A DNA stretch of 60,104 bases from an uncultured Acidimicrobiaceae bacterium (lineage in GTDB: Bacteria; Actinomycetota; Acidimicrobiia; Acidimicrobiales; RAAP-2), in NCBI GenBank assembly GCA_903873395.1, contig CAIQOJ010000009.1, forward strand, positions 1-60,104, in the 5' to 3' direction. Positions 15,838 through 24,449 of the stretch are shown here, in pieces. The notes under the pieces are model-generated. The model was not told where the DNA came from. It searched no databases and worked only from the letters and a program-made list of their open reading frames with translations. The position numbers and the translations under genes were made by a program. The stretch's first letter is position 1. Each line of letters opens with the position of its first letter.

Positions 15838-17598
15838 TCAGCCTGCGCCGAGGAAGGGCGCACCAAAGGCGAAGACGCCGCCGTCAAGCGCTGCCAAGCG
15901 GTAGCCGCCCGTAGCCGAGTCCGCCACCATCCCCACGATGGGCATGCCTGGTGACACCGGTGCGAGCGGACCTTGGAAGGCGGCATCGCCGTAGGCGTAG
16001 ACACCGCCAGCTGCCGTCACCTCCCAGTAGCCCTTGCCATCAGCCGTCGTGGCCATACCGACGACGGACGACGAGGGGGCGCTGGTCGACGCCGCTCCTA
16101 GGAACGGAGCATCGCCAAAGGCGAAGACGCCACCGTCTGCTGCGACCTCCCAGTAGCCCTTGCCGTCAGGGGTAGCGACGATGTCGACAATTGGGGACGC
16201 TCCCGGCGTTGCGGCGCGAGCTCCGTAGAAACCAGCATCGCCAAAGGCGAAGACGCCGCCATCCGCGGCGACCTCCCAGTAGCCCTTGCCGTCAGGGGTG
16301 CTGGCGATGCCAACGATGTTCGAGACCAGATTGATCGCGGCGGCCGATCCGAAGAACGGTGCGTCACCGTAAGCGAAGACACCGCCGTCGCCGGCCACCT
16401 CCCAGTAGCCCTTGGCGTCAGGAGTTGCTGCCATGCCGCTGATCGGGGCGACGAGAGAGCCAGGGGCCGGCGATCCCACGTCAGTTGCCGTGCCATGCGC
16501 TGAGACTGCACCGGATGCCGTGTAGAGCCAGTAGCCCGAGCCATCAGCTGTGGTGGCGATGCCCACGGCCGGACCAGTGATCTGGCCCACCGGGGTGTAG
16601 GAGCTCACTGCTGAGGCGGTCACCTCGTTGGATGCCGCCGAGGAAGCCGATCCCGAGCGGGCTCGCACGGTGAAGTAGTAGGTCTGGCCGGGCTCCATGC
16701 CGGTCACCAAGAACGAAGTGCCAGCCACCGGCGTACCGCCGTTCAGCGGAATCGGGAACTCCATGCCCGGAGCGAAGCCGACAAACACGTCGTAACCGGT
16801 GGGCACCTCTCCCGACGGGGCACGCCACGTGATGAGTGCCGAGCCGATGAAGGCACCGGCGCCGGTCACGAGCGGCGGCGCAGGCGGAGTAGCAGGTTGG
16901 ACCAATGTGGTCAGCGGGTCGTTCGGGGCGAGAACGGGAACCGAAGGGGTCGGTGCAGCCACGAACACGGGAGGCGGCGCCACAGGAAGTGTGACAGGAA
17001 GCCCGGGCTTTGCTGCACCGCCACCGTTGCCGCTTCCGCCTCCGTTTCCTCCAGCTCCGCCGGGGTGCTTGGCATGACCGCCCTTGGGCACGCGACCCAG
17101 GGCCGCAGGAGCGGTGGAGAAGTAATAGAAGGGGTCGTTGGCATGACGACCGGTCGCTCCGGCAACTGGATTGGTGTTGAAGGCGTACGAACCCTTTACC
17201 GACGGGGCCGGAGGCGTGTCGAAGGAATAGGTGCCCTTGGCCGATTGCGCAGGAGGGGTGTTGAAGGCGTACGTGCCCTTGGCCGACGGGGCAGGCGGGG
17301 TCAGGATATTGAAGGCGACCGTGGAGCGGGTCGTCGTATTTCCGCCACCCTGGGAGGCGATCGGGGAGGACACGTTGTTGCTCGGGTACGTGTCGTTGGT
17401 CTGCGATGCAGATGCCGCACTTGAACCCGTGGCGCTGGCCACAGTGGTCGAAGGCAGAATCGCCGGAACACCGAATGCCACGACGGTGGCGGTGGCCACC
17501 GTGCCAGCCAGGACGGCTCGTGAGCGGTTATCGGGCATAGGGGCATCGCCCATCAGCCACTGTCCCCACTGCTTCATGGCATCAAGCCAGACGACCAT
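15838..17598 (-). CDS. Exported repeat protein: FN3 domain plus six GYWEVAADGG-type blades
   Basis: A 586-residue surface or secreted protein. A hydrophobic segment at about 28-55 (RAVLAGTVATATVVAFGVPA) is a signal or anchor. It is followed by three 15-16-residue repeats of the form TPPAPSAKGTYAFN, a Gly-rich linker, a fibronectin type III domain (residues about 245-340) and six repeats of about 40 residues of the form KGYWEVAADGGVFAFGDAPF, which should close a beta-propeller-like fold. Such repeats are a signature of Acidimicrobiia exoproteins; their ligand is unknown. The start is the ATG at 17598 after ggggcgaag; an ATG at 17538 is possible. Divergent from the LLM gene. Confidence 0.85.
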   Translation of the reverse strand: MVVWLDAMKQWGQWLMGDAPMPDNRSRAVLAGTVATATVVAFGVPAILPSTTVASATGSSAASASQTNDTYPSNNVSSPIASQGGGNTTTRSTVAFNILTPPAPSAKGTYAFNTPPAQSAKGTYSFDTPPAPSVKGSYAFNTNPVAGATGRHANDPFYYFSTAPAALGRVPKGGHAKHPGGAGGNGGGSGNGGGAAKPGLPVTLPVAPPPVFVAAPTPSVPVLAPNDPLTTLVQPATPPAPPLVTGAGAFIGSALITWRAPSGEVPTGYDVFVGFAPGMEFPIPLNGGTPVAGTSFLVTGMEPGQTYYFTVRARSGSASSAASNEVTASAVSSYTPVGQITGPAVGIATTADGSGYWLYTASGAVSAHGTATDVGSPAPGSLVAPISGMAATPDAKGYWEVAGDGGVFAYGDAPFFGSAAAINLVSNIVGIASTPDGKGYWEVAADGGVFAFGDAGFYGARAATPGASPIVDIVATPDGKGYWEVAADGGVFAFGDAPFLGAASTSAPSSSVVGMATTADGKGYWEVTAAGGVYAYGDAAFQGPLAPVSPGMPIVGMVADSATGGYRLAALDGGVFAFGAPFLGAG

Positions 17599-17786
17599 CT
17601 TCGCCCCTTACAACTTCGCGGCGTTACCGGCACCTCGTGCGAGGTATGGCGGCTCCTTCGCTTCAGGTGAAACTATACCCCTCGACGTCTTCAATGAACA
17701 TGTCGGCCTCTGCCTGCAACCGTGTCGCCACCCAGTGTGACCGGTCAGCAAACCAAAGGTTCCCTCGCTGACTAGGGTCTGGCGCC

Positions 17787-18674
17787 ATGGAGATCGGAAT
17801 TGCTCTTCCCACCATGGCTACCGGGTTTACCAGGAGCACCTTCGTGGACTGGTGTCAGGGGATCGACAACGGCCCCTATTCGAGTGTGTCAGCGGGCGAA
17901 CGCATGACATTCCACAACCCTGAACTTCTGGTCACGAACACGGCGGCAGCAGCGCTGACCGAGCGAGTCCGTGTCATCACCAACATCGCTGTCCTCCCTC
18001 TGCACCGGCCGGCCATGCTCGCCAAGCAACTCGCCACACTCGACGTCCTGGCTGCAGGCCGTCTGACGGTTGGCGTAGGGGTCGGTGGCCGACAACAGGA
18101 CTACCGAGCGCTCGACGTTCCCTTCGAAGGCCGCCATGATCGCCTCGACGGCGCGGTAGCCGAGTTGCAGCGGCTGTGGTCCGGCCAGCCCGCCTACGAA
18201 GGAGGCCAGCCGGTGGGCCCCGCCCCGGTCCAGGCCGGCGGTCCGCCGCTCCTTGCTAGTGCGATGGGGCCCAAGTCGATGGCTCGGGCTGCCACCTGGG
18301 CCGCTGGGCTCACCGGATTCTCCATCGGAGCTGACCCCGGGGAGATCACCCGTAACAACCAACTGGCCCTCGACGCCTGGGAGTCGGCCGGACGAAGTGA
18401 CCGTCCCCGTCTTGTCAGTGGCACCTTCTACCTTCTCGGCCCTGATTCCGCTTCAGCAGATGCCGAGCTCAAGTCGTTCGCCCGGGCCTACCTCGATGTC
18501 TTTGGTGCGGCTGCGGCCGATGCGCTGTCCGCCGTGTGCAATCTGAGTTCGCCAGCTCGGTTGCTCGACGCCCTCGCTGAGGCCGAGTCAGCCGGGTGTG
18601 ATGAGTTCATCCTCGTGCCCGGCACGGTGGATCCTGACTGCCTCGAGCGCACCACAGCAGCTCTCGCTGGCTAG
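17787..18674 (+). CDS. LLM-class (probably F420-dependent) oxidoreductase
   Basis: A 295-residue TIM-barrel protein of the bacterial luciferase-like family. MEIGIALPTMATGF, the segment ERVRVITNIAVLPLHRPAML, and GRLTVGVGVGGRQQDYRALD followed by PFEGRHDRLD are characteristic of actinobacterial F420-dependent members. They transfer hydride between F420H2 (or FMNH2) and diverse substrates. Single gene, ATG 17787, between divergent and convergent neighbours. Substrate unknown. Confidence 0.88.
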   Translation: MEIGIALPTMATGFTRSTFVDWCQGIDNGPYSSVSAGERMTFHNPELLVTNTAAAALTERVRVITNIAVLPLHRPAMLAKQLATLDVLAAGRLTVGVGVGGRQQDYRALDVPFEGRHDRLDGAVAELQRLWSGQPAYEGGQPVGPAPVQAGGPPLLASAMGPKSMARAATWAAGLTGFSIGADPGEITRNNQLALDAWESAGRSDRPRLVSGTFYLLGPDSASADAELKSFARAYLDVFGAAAADALSAVCNLSSPARLLDALAEAESAGCDEFILVPGTVDPDCLERTTAALAG

Positions 18675-18696
18675 ACGGGTCCGGCCGGAACCGCGT

Positions 18697-19395
18697 TCAG
18701 ATCGAGAAGTCCTCACCCTTCCAGACTCCCGAGGCACTTGGTCGGATCTCTGGCTCGTGCACCTGGCCGTCAACTGCCCGCTCAAGGTCGTCGATCCGAC
18801 GTTGCAACGAAGCGAGGCTGACGGAGACCAAGTCCGGGAGCATCGTGTCATCGACATCCATCGGTGATGCCGTCCGGGGCTTGGATCGGGCGATGACCTG
18901 GCCAGGCACACCCACCACCACCGAGTCCGGCGGCACATCCCGGACGACCACGGCATTCGCGCCGATCCGGCTGCCGTTGCCGATGGTGATCGGGCCGAGG
19001 ACCTTGGCCCCAGCCCCGATGGTCACCCGGTCGCCAATGGTCGGGTGACGCTTGCCGTGCTCCAGGCTGGTGCCGCCCAAGGTCACGCCTTGGTAAATGG
19101 TGACGTCTCGGCCGATCTCCACCGTCTGGCCGATGACCACCCCAATGGCGTGATCGATGAAGAGCCCCTCGCCGATGGTGGCTGCCGGATGGATGTCGAC
19201 ATTGGTGAGCGACCGGACCGTTCCAGCCAACAGCCGGGCAGCCATCCGGTGACCGCCGTGCCATAGGCGCGCCGACACCCGGTGACCCCACACGGCATGG
19301 AGGCCGGGATAGGTGAGGACGACCTCGATGGCCGATCGGGCTGCCGGGTCGCGCTCGAGGACCGACGCGACGTCCCGGCGCAAGGCGCCGACCAC
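18697..19395 (-). CDS. cysE: Serine O-acetyltransferase
   Basis: A 232-residue acetyltransferase making O-acetyl-L-serine from serine and acetyl-CoA. Left-handed beta-helix hexapeptides run from [20 protein letters not shown] through [20 protein letters not shown] to [19 protein letters not shown]; the catalytic DH and H residues are in [11 protein letters not shown] and [12 protein letters not shown]-terminal extension of about 55 residues ends in [10 protein letters not shown], which may mimic the DFxI tail that CysE inserts into the CysK active site. GTG 19395 starts two bases after the cysK stop: a tight cysK-cysE operon. Confidence 0.94.
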   Translation of the reverse strand: MVGALRRDVASVLERDPAARSAIEVVLTYPGLHAVWGHRVSARLWHGGHRMAARLLAGTVRSLTNVDIHPAATIGEGLFIDHAIGVVIGQTVEIGRDVTIYQGVTLGGTSLEHGKRHPTIGDRVTIGAGAKVLGPITIGNGSRIGANAVVVRDVPPDSVVVGVPGQVIARSKPRTASPMDVDDTMLPDLVSVSLASLQRRIDDLERAVDGQVHEPEIRPSASGVWKGEDFSI

Positions 19396-19397
19396 GT

Positions 19398-20330
19398 TCA
19401 GTCGCCGAGTCCCTCGAAGAGGGCAGTGGACAGGTAGCGCTCACCGAAGGAAGGAATGATGATGACGATCGTCTTGCCAGCATTCTCGGGACGGTGGGCC
19501 ACTTGAAGAGCTGCCCAGGTGGCAGCGCCCGACGAGATGCCGATGAGTAGGCCTTCGGAGGTCGCCATGGTGCGAGCAGTGGCCATTGCATCGTCGTTGG
19601 CTACGCCGATCACCTCGTCGAAGACGTCGGTATCGAGGATGGCAGGCACAAATCCAGCGCCGATCCCCTGAATGGGGTGAGGACCCTTGACGCCACCGGA
19701 CAGCACGGGTGACGCAGCGGGCTCGACGGCGATGACCTTGAGCTCGGGCTTGAGTTCCTTGAGGCGCTGACCCACACCGGTGATGGTCCCGCCCGTGCCG
19801 ACGCCAGAGACGACGATGTCGACGGTTCCGTCGGTGTCCGCCCAGATCTCCTCGGCCGTGGTGCGGCGATGGATGGCCGGATTGGCCGCATTCTCGAACT
19901 GCTGAGGTATGAAGAACTTGCCCTCGCCCTTGGCGATCTCTTCGGCCTTGCCAATCGCCCCGCCCATGCCGTCGGGGCCTGGAGTGAGCACCAACTCGGC
20001 GCCGTAGCCACGTAGGAGCATTCGACGCTCCTTCGACATCGTCTCGGGCATGGTGAAGATGCAGCGATAGCCGCGGGCCGCGCACACCATGGCGAGGGCA
20101 ATGCCGGTATTGCCCGAGGTCGGCTCGACGATGATCGTCTCGTGGTCGATGAGGCCTGCCTCTTCGGCGGCGTCGATCATGGCGACGGCGATACGGTCCT
20201 TCACGCTGTGGGCCGGGTTGAAGAACTCGAGTTTGGCCAGCACCTGAGCATCGGCACCCTCGGTGATGTTGCGAAGCCTCACCAGCGGGGTGTTGCCGAT
20301 GAGCTGAGTGATGTCGTCTGCAATCCGCAT
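19398..20330 (-). CDS. cysK: Cysteine synthase A (O-acetylserine sulfhydrylase)
   Basis: A 310-residue PLP enzyme converting O-acetylserine and sulfide to cysteine. The PLP lysine is K44 in NPAHSVKDR, the substrate loop is [10 protein letters not shown] about residue 69, and the phosphate loop [10 protein letters not shown] about 176. Length matches CysK. It begins with ATG 20330 and is first in the cysK-cysE operon. The gap upstream holds an inverted repeat at 20393-20411 that may be an operator. With cysE immediately downstream, both steps of cysteine synthesis are encoded together and could form the cysteine synthase complex. Confidence 0.95.
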   Translation of the reverse strand: MRIADDITQLIGNTPLVRLRNITEGADAQVLAKLEFFNPAHSVKDRIAVAMIDAAEEAGLIDHETIIVEPTSGNTGIALAMVCAARGYRCIFTMPETMSKERRMLLRGYGAELVLTPGPDGMGGAIGKAEEIAKGEGKFFIPQQFENAANPAIHRRTTAEEIWADTDGTVDIVVSGVGTGGTITGVGQRLKELKPELKVIAVEPAASPVLSGGVKGPHPIQGIGAGFVPAILDTDVFDEVIGVANDDAMATARTMATSEGLLIGISSGAATWAALQVAHRPENAGKTIVIIIPSFGERYLSTALFEGLGD

Positions 20331-20392
20331 GATGTGCGCCCTTTCGCCCGGAGGTCCACGTGAGTGGCCGCACTCCGGCCAAGGTCCTCAAT

Positions 20393-20411
20393 CCTGACCC
20401 ATCTTGTCAGG
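20393..20411. promoter_or_regulatory. Inverted repeat upstream of cysK, candidate operator
   Basis: cctgac (20393-20398) and gtcagg (20406-20411) form a perfect 6-bp dyad with a 7-bp spacer, 63-81 bp upstream of cysK. The shape resembles sites of Rrf2-family regulators (CymR/IscR types), which control cysteine and Fe-S genes in other bacteria. The assignment is an inference. Confidence 0.4.
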
Positions 20412-20594
20412 TTTTGGCCAGGAAGAACAGAGGATCAGCGACAGCCACGCGTCCAAGACACGTGAGCAGCTCATCGCGGCACCCGAGGACCACGATGGTC
20501 TGCAGCGACCCTGATCCCGCCCACGGCGCACGAGCACCACTCACAGACCCCGGCCCAAGCGTCAGCGCTCAACGGCGCCTCGTGGAGTGCCGTG

Positions 20595-21137
20595 TCACCG
20601 GCCCCGCTTCGGGCCCGCCCGGGCGCGATGGATGACGGCCACGGTGATGCCTGCTGCGGCCAGCACGACGATGGCGGCCATCACGATGACCCGCGGTGCC
20701 CCTGGGTCGGCCTGGTCCAGGGCATCCGAGGATCCCGTCGTGCTGAGCAGTGCTACCAACTCGAGCCCGAGAGCCATCAGCCATACCGAGAGCAGGAGGC
20801 CAGCGGCGGCTACCCCAGATGGTCGGCCACCAGGACCCGTGGGGCGGGCCAAGGACACGATGCCCGTCAGTGCTCCGAACACCAGACCTGCCACCGACAT
20901 GGCCAGGAGCAGCATCACCAGCGTCGAAGGAAGGCCATCGACGTCACTGGCACGAGCCTGGACGACAACGATCAACGCCCCCATGCCCACCGCAGAGCAG
21001 CACAGCGAGACGGTGCCCATCGACACCATCTCCCCATTGCGACGACTGCCGCCATTGCGACTATGTGCACTGGTTGCCTGGCCGCTGACCCTCGGGCTGC
21101 GAGTGGTCGTCGACTGGATCTGCTGCGCTGTCGCCAC
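20595..21137 (-). CDS. Small membrane protein, four predicted helices
   Basis: A 180-residue protein with no family recognised with certainty. A polar N-terminus of 37 residues (Ser/Thr/Arg-rich) precedes four hydrophobic segments: VSLCCSAVGMGALIVVVQA, LVMLLLAMSVAGLVFGALTG, VAAAGLLLSVWLMALGLELV and VIVMAAIVVLAAAGITVAVI. The arrangement recalls DUF4190-like small actinobacterial membrane proteins. GTG 21137 is the start. It stands alone upstream of cysK on the same strand with 264 bases between. Confidence 0.6.
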   Translation of the reverse strand: MATAQQIQSTTTRSPRVSGQATSAHSRNGGSRRNGEMVSMGTVSLCCSAVGMGALIVVVQARASDVDGLPSTLVMLLLAMSVAGLVFGALTGIVSLARPTGPGGRPSGVAAAGLLLSVWLMALGLELVALLSTTGSSDALDQADPGAPRVIVMAAIVVLAAAGITVAVIHRARAGPKRGR

Positions 21138-21502
21138 GATCGGGCACCTCCAGATCAGAACTGATTCCCCTACCCCTGTGCTTCGACCGTAGGGCTGGAC
21201 CGCGCACGTCCAACAGGGTCGAACGTCACTGCCTCTGTTGCAGATGACATGACGGAGGCATCACCAGGGATCCACGCCACCACCACGTCGCAGCAGATGG
21301 GTTCGATTACAGGCGATACCCCTGATCTCCGGCTGCGTGGATGCGCTGCGCATGCCCTCGCCACGACAGTTGGCACAGGGGTAGGGGCACGTCGTAATCT
21401 CTTCCGATCTCCGACGACCTGCAGGACATTGACCAGAAGGATGAGATCCAGGACGGAGGCCAGAACGGCCTGCCAGCCCGACGTCGCTGGGTCCATGGCG
21501 AC
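21138..21502. other. Gene-free stretch
   Basis: No convincing gene. Open frames on both strands here lack protein-like composition. At 21399-21410 it contains the 12-mer ctcttccgatct, identical to the end of the common Illumina adapter, which deserves an assembly check. Confidence 0.5.
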
Positions 21503-22084
21503 GTGTCTCGACGCATGGTGATCGACACGGCGATCGAGGTGATTCGCTCGGAACCGTTTCCCAGTGTCACCAGTCGAACCATCGCGGAACGAGCGGGTGT
21601 TTCGCACTCATCGATCAGGCGGAACTTCTCGTCGATGGAAGGGCTGTTCGTAGCAGTCGCCGAAGAACTCAATGAACGCTTCGCCACGCGAGTCGCCACC
21701 AGGTCATCAGAACATCTCATCGACGACGACGTCGTGCTGCGCTCCCGCCTCGTGGCATGGATGCTCGGCGAAGGCATGGACCCCGCGAAGATCACCTACC
21801 CTGAAAGTCGTCCCACCTTGACCGCCGTTATCGAGCGACAGCAGGCGACGAGCCCGGTTTCGGACCGGACGGCCCAACTGTTCGGGGAACTCTCCTTGTT
21901 CATCGGCGAAGGCTTTGCCACGTTTGCTCCCGTGCATCCCAACCTCAACAGCGATGACGTCGTCGATGCCATCAGATTGATCGAATGGATGCGCTCTCAC
22001 CTAGCCCAAGCGGAGCGAGATCTCGGCTGGGAAGGGACCGATAGCGATGTACCGGGCTCAACTGACAGCCAGGCGTCTGCCTAG
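21503..22084 (+). CDS. TetR/AcrR-family transcriptional regulator
   Basis: A 193-residue regulator. The N-terminal helix-turn-helix is clear: MVIDTAIEVIRSEPFPSV, then TIAERAGVSHSSIRRNFSSM and EGLFVAVAEEL. The C-terminal ligand domain is all-helical and unassigned. The GTG at 21503 lies directly before the first DNA-binding helix; the frame is open upstream only to a stop at about 21394, without an ATG or GTG. It abuts the left edge of the tRNA-Val cassette array, and no partner gene is adjacent, so the target is unknown. Confidence 0.8.
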   Translation: MSRRMVIDTAIEVIRSEPFPSVTSRTIAERAGVSHSSIRRNFSSMEGLFVAVAEELNERFATRVATRSSEHLIDDDVVLRSRLVAWMLGEGMDPAKITYPESRPTLTAVIERQQATSPVSDRTAQLFGELSLFIGEGFATFAPVHPNLNSDDVVDAIRLIEWMRSHLAQAERDLGWEGTDSDVPGSTDSQASA

Positions 22085-22118
22085 CCGACCCGCTTCTGGC
22101 GGACGCCTGCCGATCAGG

Positions 22119-22243
22119 CTCCCCGCCAGACTCGAACCGATGACCTGCCGGCTGGAAACCGCACCGTCCAGAGCGCTGTGCTCATCTGAGATGACGTAGA
22201 TCGCGGCTGAACAAACCCGGCAACGGTTCCTATTGTCGTCAGT
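22119..22243 (-). repeat. att-like repeat A (decayed tRNA-Val 3' fragment plus arm)
   Basis: gactcgaaccgatgacctgc (22129-22148) is identical to the T-arm and variable-loop part of the tRNA-Val at 29637. The acceptor and anticodon parts are mutated. It is followed by the non-tRNA arm shared with copies B and C: the hairpin gagcgctgtgctc (22171-22183) and a diverged match to the arm at 22205-22243. It marks the left boundary of the array and is the most decayed, so probably the oldest, copy. Confidence 0.75.
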
Positions 22244-22252
22244 GGCCCTGGT

Positions 22253-22495
22253 TCACAGAGCGAGATGCAGTCGCAACGCCCCCTCGAGGTTCGCCACTAA
22301 TCCCGGAGGCAAACCCTGCATTCCACAACGTGGTTCGTCTGTCACCGTGGTCTTGATGAAGGAGATCACGCGCTCGGCAATCCGGGGGCACACCTCGCCC
22401 TCTGCCCCACGTGCGAATCCACCGACTGGTAGGCCCGAACTACCTGCGTGTCCGGTAATGCTTCCTCGGCGATGGAACTGGACTTCGGCGCGCAC
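22253..22495 (-). pseudogene. Possible small gene or gene remnant, unrecognised
   Basis: An 80-codon open frame whose C-terminal half (AERVISFIKTTVTDEPRCGM, then GLVANLEGALRLHLAL) looks more protein-like than chance. No family recognised and no clear ribosome binding site. It lies just inside the first cassette, next to repeat A, where a leftover of an element gene would be expected. Low confidence. Confidence 0.2.
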
Positions 22496-22591
22496 GAACA
22501 GATTGCCGGAGCGACCTGGTCAGCCTTGACCTCTGGCCCCGAAGGTGCGGGGCTATTCTGCCCGGATCCCGGGCCACGCCGTGGCTACACC

Positions 22592-22639
22592 TGAACGAAT
22601 CCGGGAGAGACCAGGTGAACCCGTCCGGGAGAGACCAGG
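22592..22639 (+). repeat. 24-bp tandem duplication at the start of the lipoprotein hydrolase gene
   Basis: Two 24-bp units (22592-22615 and 22616-22639) differ at three positions and share tccgggagagaccagg. The duplication copies a gggag/aggag ribosome binding site, giving two possible GTG starts (22615 and 22648) in the same frame, each with a well-spaced site. Confidence 0.75.
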
Positions 22640-22647
22640 AGCATGCC

Positions 22648-24102
22648 GTGGATCAGTGGATTCGTGACACAAGGGCGCCCGTCTGGGCCGTGCTTCTGCT
22701 CCTTGTAGGAATCATGGCGGCATGTGGGGGGACGACCACCTCTTCGTCGGCACCGGCTCAACTAACGGGGTGGCGGGCACCGGCGCAATTCTCGCCGCCG
22801 CCAAGCACGGGAAAGGTCATCGAGCCCGTTTCCGCCAACCCCAATGGACTGGTCTCCCACGGGTATGTCGAGCAGGAGTACTTCGCGTCGGGCACCGCCT
22901 ATTCGTTTGCCGGCCGGACGACACCGGCCAATGGGCGATGGACCGTCTCTGTCGGCGGTTCGGCTCCGTATGCCACACGTGTGATCGTGCGCCGTCCCAG
23001 TGATTCGGCAAGGTTCGACGGGAACGTCATCGTGGAGTGGATGAACGTGTCGGCCGGTGAGTCTGCTCCGGACTGGGACTACCTGAACCCGGCGCTGATG
23101 GACACCGGAGCGGCTTATGTGGGGGTGTCGACCCAGGCACTGGCCGTCAACGGAGGAAAATCGCTCCTCGGGGCGGGCTCGCAAGGCGGGCTTCGAGGGG
23201 GCGATCCATCTCGCTATGGAGGCCTGCATCACCCCGGTGATCGGTACTCCTTGGACATGTTCGCTCAGATCGGACAAGCACTGAGAGCCCCTGCGCCCTT
23301 GATCCTCGATGGTCTACATCCGTCACACGTGGTGGCCATCGGCGAGTCGCAATCTGCCTTCTACCTCACCTCGTACGCCAATGCCCTCCAGCCTCTCGAT
23401 GACGCTTACCAGGGGATCTTCATCCACTCACGTGGAGGGGGTTCTGCATCTTTCAGCGGCCACAGCGTCAAGGCAGCGATCAACGGCAACGTGCGTGTCC
23501 GCACCGACCTCACCGTCCCCGTCTTCATGTTCGAAACCCAAACGGACCTGATCCAACTCGGGTATGCCGCCGCCCAGCAACCGAATACGCCGAAGATCCG
23601 GACGTGGGAAGTCGCCGGCACGTCGCATGCCGACGCCTACGAACTCGGCGTGGGAGCGGGATTCCTCGGCTGCACGACCCCGGTGAATTCGGGTCCTCAG
23701 CACGAAGTGGCCCAGGCTGGCTTGGTTGCGTTCCTCCACTGGGTGGATAACGGGACGCAGCCACCCTCGCCGGCGCCGTTCACCCAGTCGTCCACGCATC
23801 CCCCCGAGTTGGCTCTGGATACCCACGGAAACGTGGTGGGTGGCGTTCGCACTCCAGCGGTGGACGTACCGGTGGCGACATTGAGCGGCGCACCACCTCA
23901 GGGCAGCAGCGTGCTCTGTGGTCTGTTTGGGTCGACCATCCCACTCAGCCCGCAGACACTGGCGGCGCTCTACGGTTCGACGGCCAGCTACGTCACCGCC
24001 TACACCGCTGACCTCGACCGGGCCATTGCTGGCGGGTACATCGTTCCCGCTGACCGTGCGCCGCTCCTGGCTCAGGCAGCTGCGACATCGATTCCCTCCT
24101 GA
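22648..24102 (+). CDS. Lipoprotein of the alpha/beta hydrolase-domain (Abhydrolase_10) family; cassette 1 cargo
   Basis: A 484-residue protein exported as a lipoprotein: APVWAVLLLLVGIMAAC ends in a lipobox with Cys26. The body shows VIVEWMNVSAGESAPDWDYL, YSLDMFAQIGQALRAP and the nucleophile elbow VVAIGESQSAFYLT (Ser234), with a candidate histidine at 327 in GTSHADAYELG. These are the marks of a large secreted alpha/beta hydrolase family of undefined substrate. GTG 22648 with aggag six bases upstream is preferred because it leaves a short basic signal n-region; GTG 22615 adds 11 residues. It is the only convincing gene between repeats A and B. No partner in an operon. Confidence 0.85.
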   Translation: MDQWIRDTRAPVWAVLLLLVGIMAACGGTTTSSSAPAQLTGWRAPAQFSPPPSTGKVIEPVSANPNGLVSHGYVEQEYFASGTAYSFAGRTTPANGRWTVSVGGSAPYATRVIVRRPSDSARFDGNVIVEWMNVSAGESAPDWDYLNPALMDTGAAYVGVSTQALAVNGGKSLLGAGSQGGLRGGDPSRYGGLHHPGDRYSLDMFAQIGQALRAPAPLILDGLHPSHVVAIGESQSAFYLTSYANALQPLDDAYQGIFIHSRGGGSASFSGHSVKAAINGNVRVRTDLTVPVFMFETQTDLIQLGYAAAQQPNTPKIRTWEVAGTSHADAYELGVGAGFLGCTTPVNSGPQHEVAQAGLVAFLHWVDNGTQPPSPAPFTQSSTHPPELALDTHGNVVGGVRTPAVDVPVATLSGAPPQGSSVLCGLFGSTIPLSPQTLAALYGSTASYVTAYTADLDRAIAGGYIVPADRAPLLAQAAATSIPS

Positions 24103-24237
24103 TCGAGAATCACTCGTTGAGTGGAGCAAGGCCGGGCCCCGGTTGACCGGCTCAAGGAGCAGACCTACTCGGCAAGCACCCATGTTCTGCGTAGGTGAAG
24201 AGCCCGGTCGCCTCCGTGCCGCCTGTCTGATCTACAT

Positions 24238-24382
24238 AACCCCTGGCAGTGGGCGCTACCGGACTCGAACCGATGACCTGCTGGTTGTAAACCAGGCGGG
24301 CCTGAGCGCTGTGCTCACCTAGGTTTTCGCAGGTCGGGACCGGACGAAAACGGCAAAGTTATCTGCTGTCGCCGGAGGTCCT
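24238..24382 (-). repeat. att-like repeat B (tRNA-Val 3' fragment plus arm)
   Basis: 24249-24295 is identical over 47 nt to 29636-29682, covering the acceptor 3' strand, T arm, variable loop and anticodon arm of tRNA-Val. Similarity continues for about 10 bases beyond the tRNA 3' end. On the other side a non-tRNA arm follows: hairpin gagcgctgtgctc at 24304-24316 and a 24-nt block at 24344-24367 that is identical in copy C. The 5' acceptor strand is absent, so it cannot be a working tRNA. Confidence 0.85.
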
Positions 24383-24449
24383 GTTCACGACTACCTGTGA
24401 CACGTTCTGCGCCTCCCAGCCTCGTGTCGCCTGCTGATTCCACTCCTGA

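Noticed and set aside
24238..24320. Repeats A, B and C as additional tRNA genes
   Set aside because: They lack the 5' acceptor strand GGGCGCT and a proper D arm, so no cloverleaf can form. Treated as att-like fragments.
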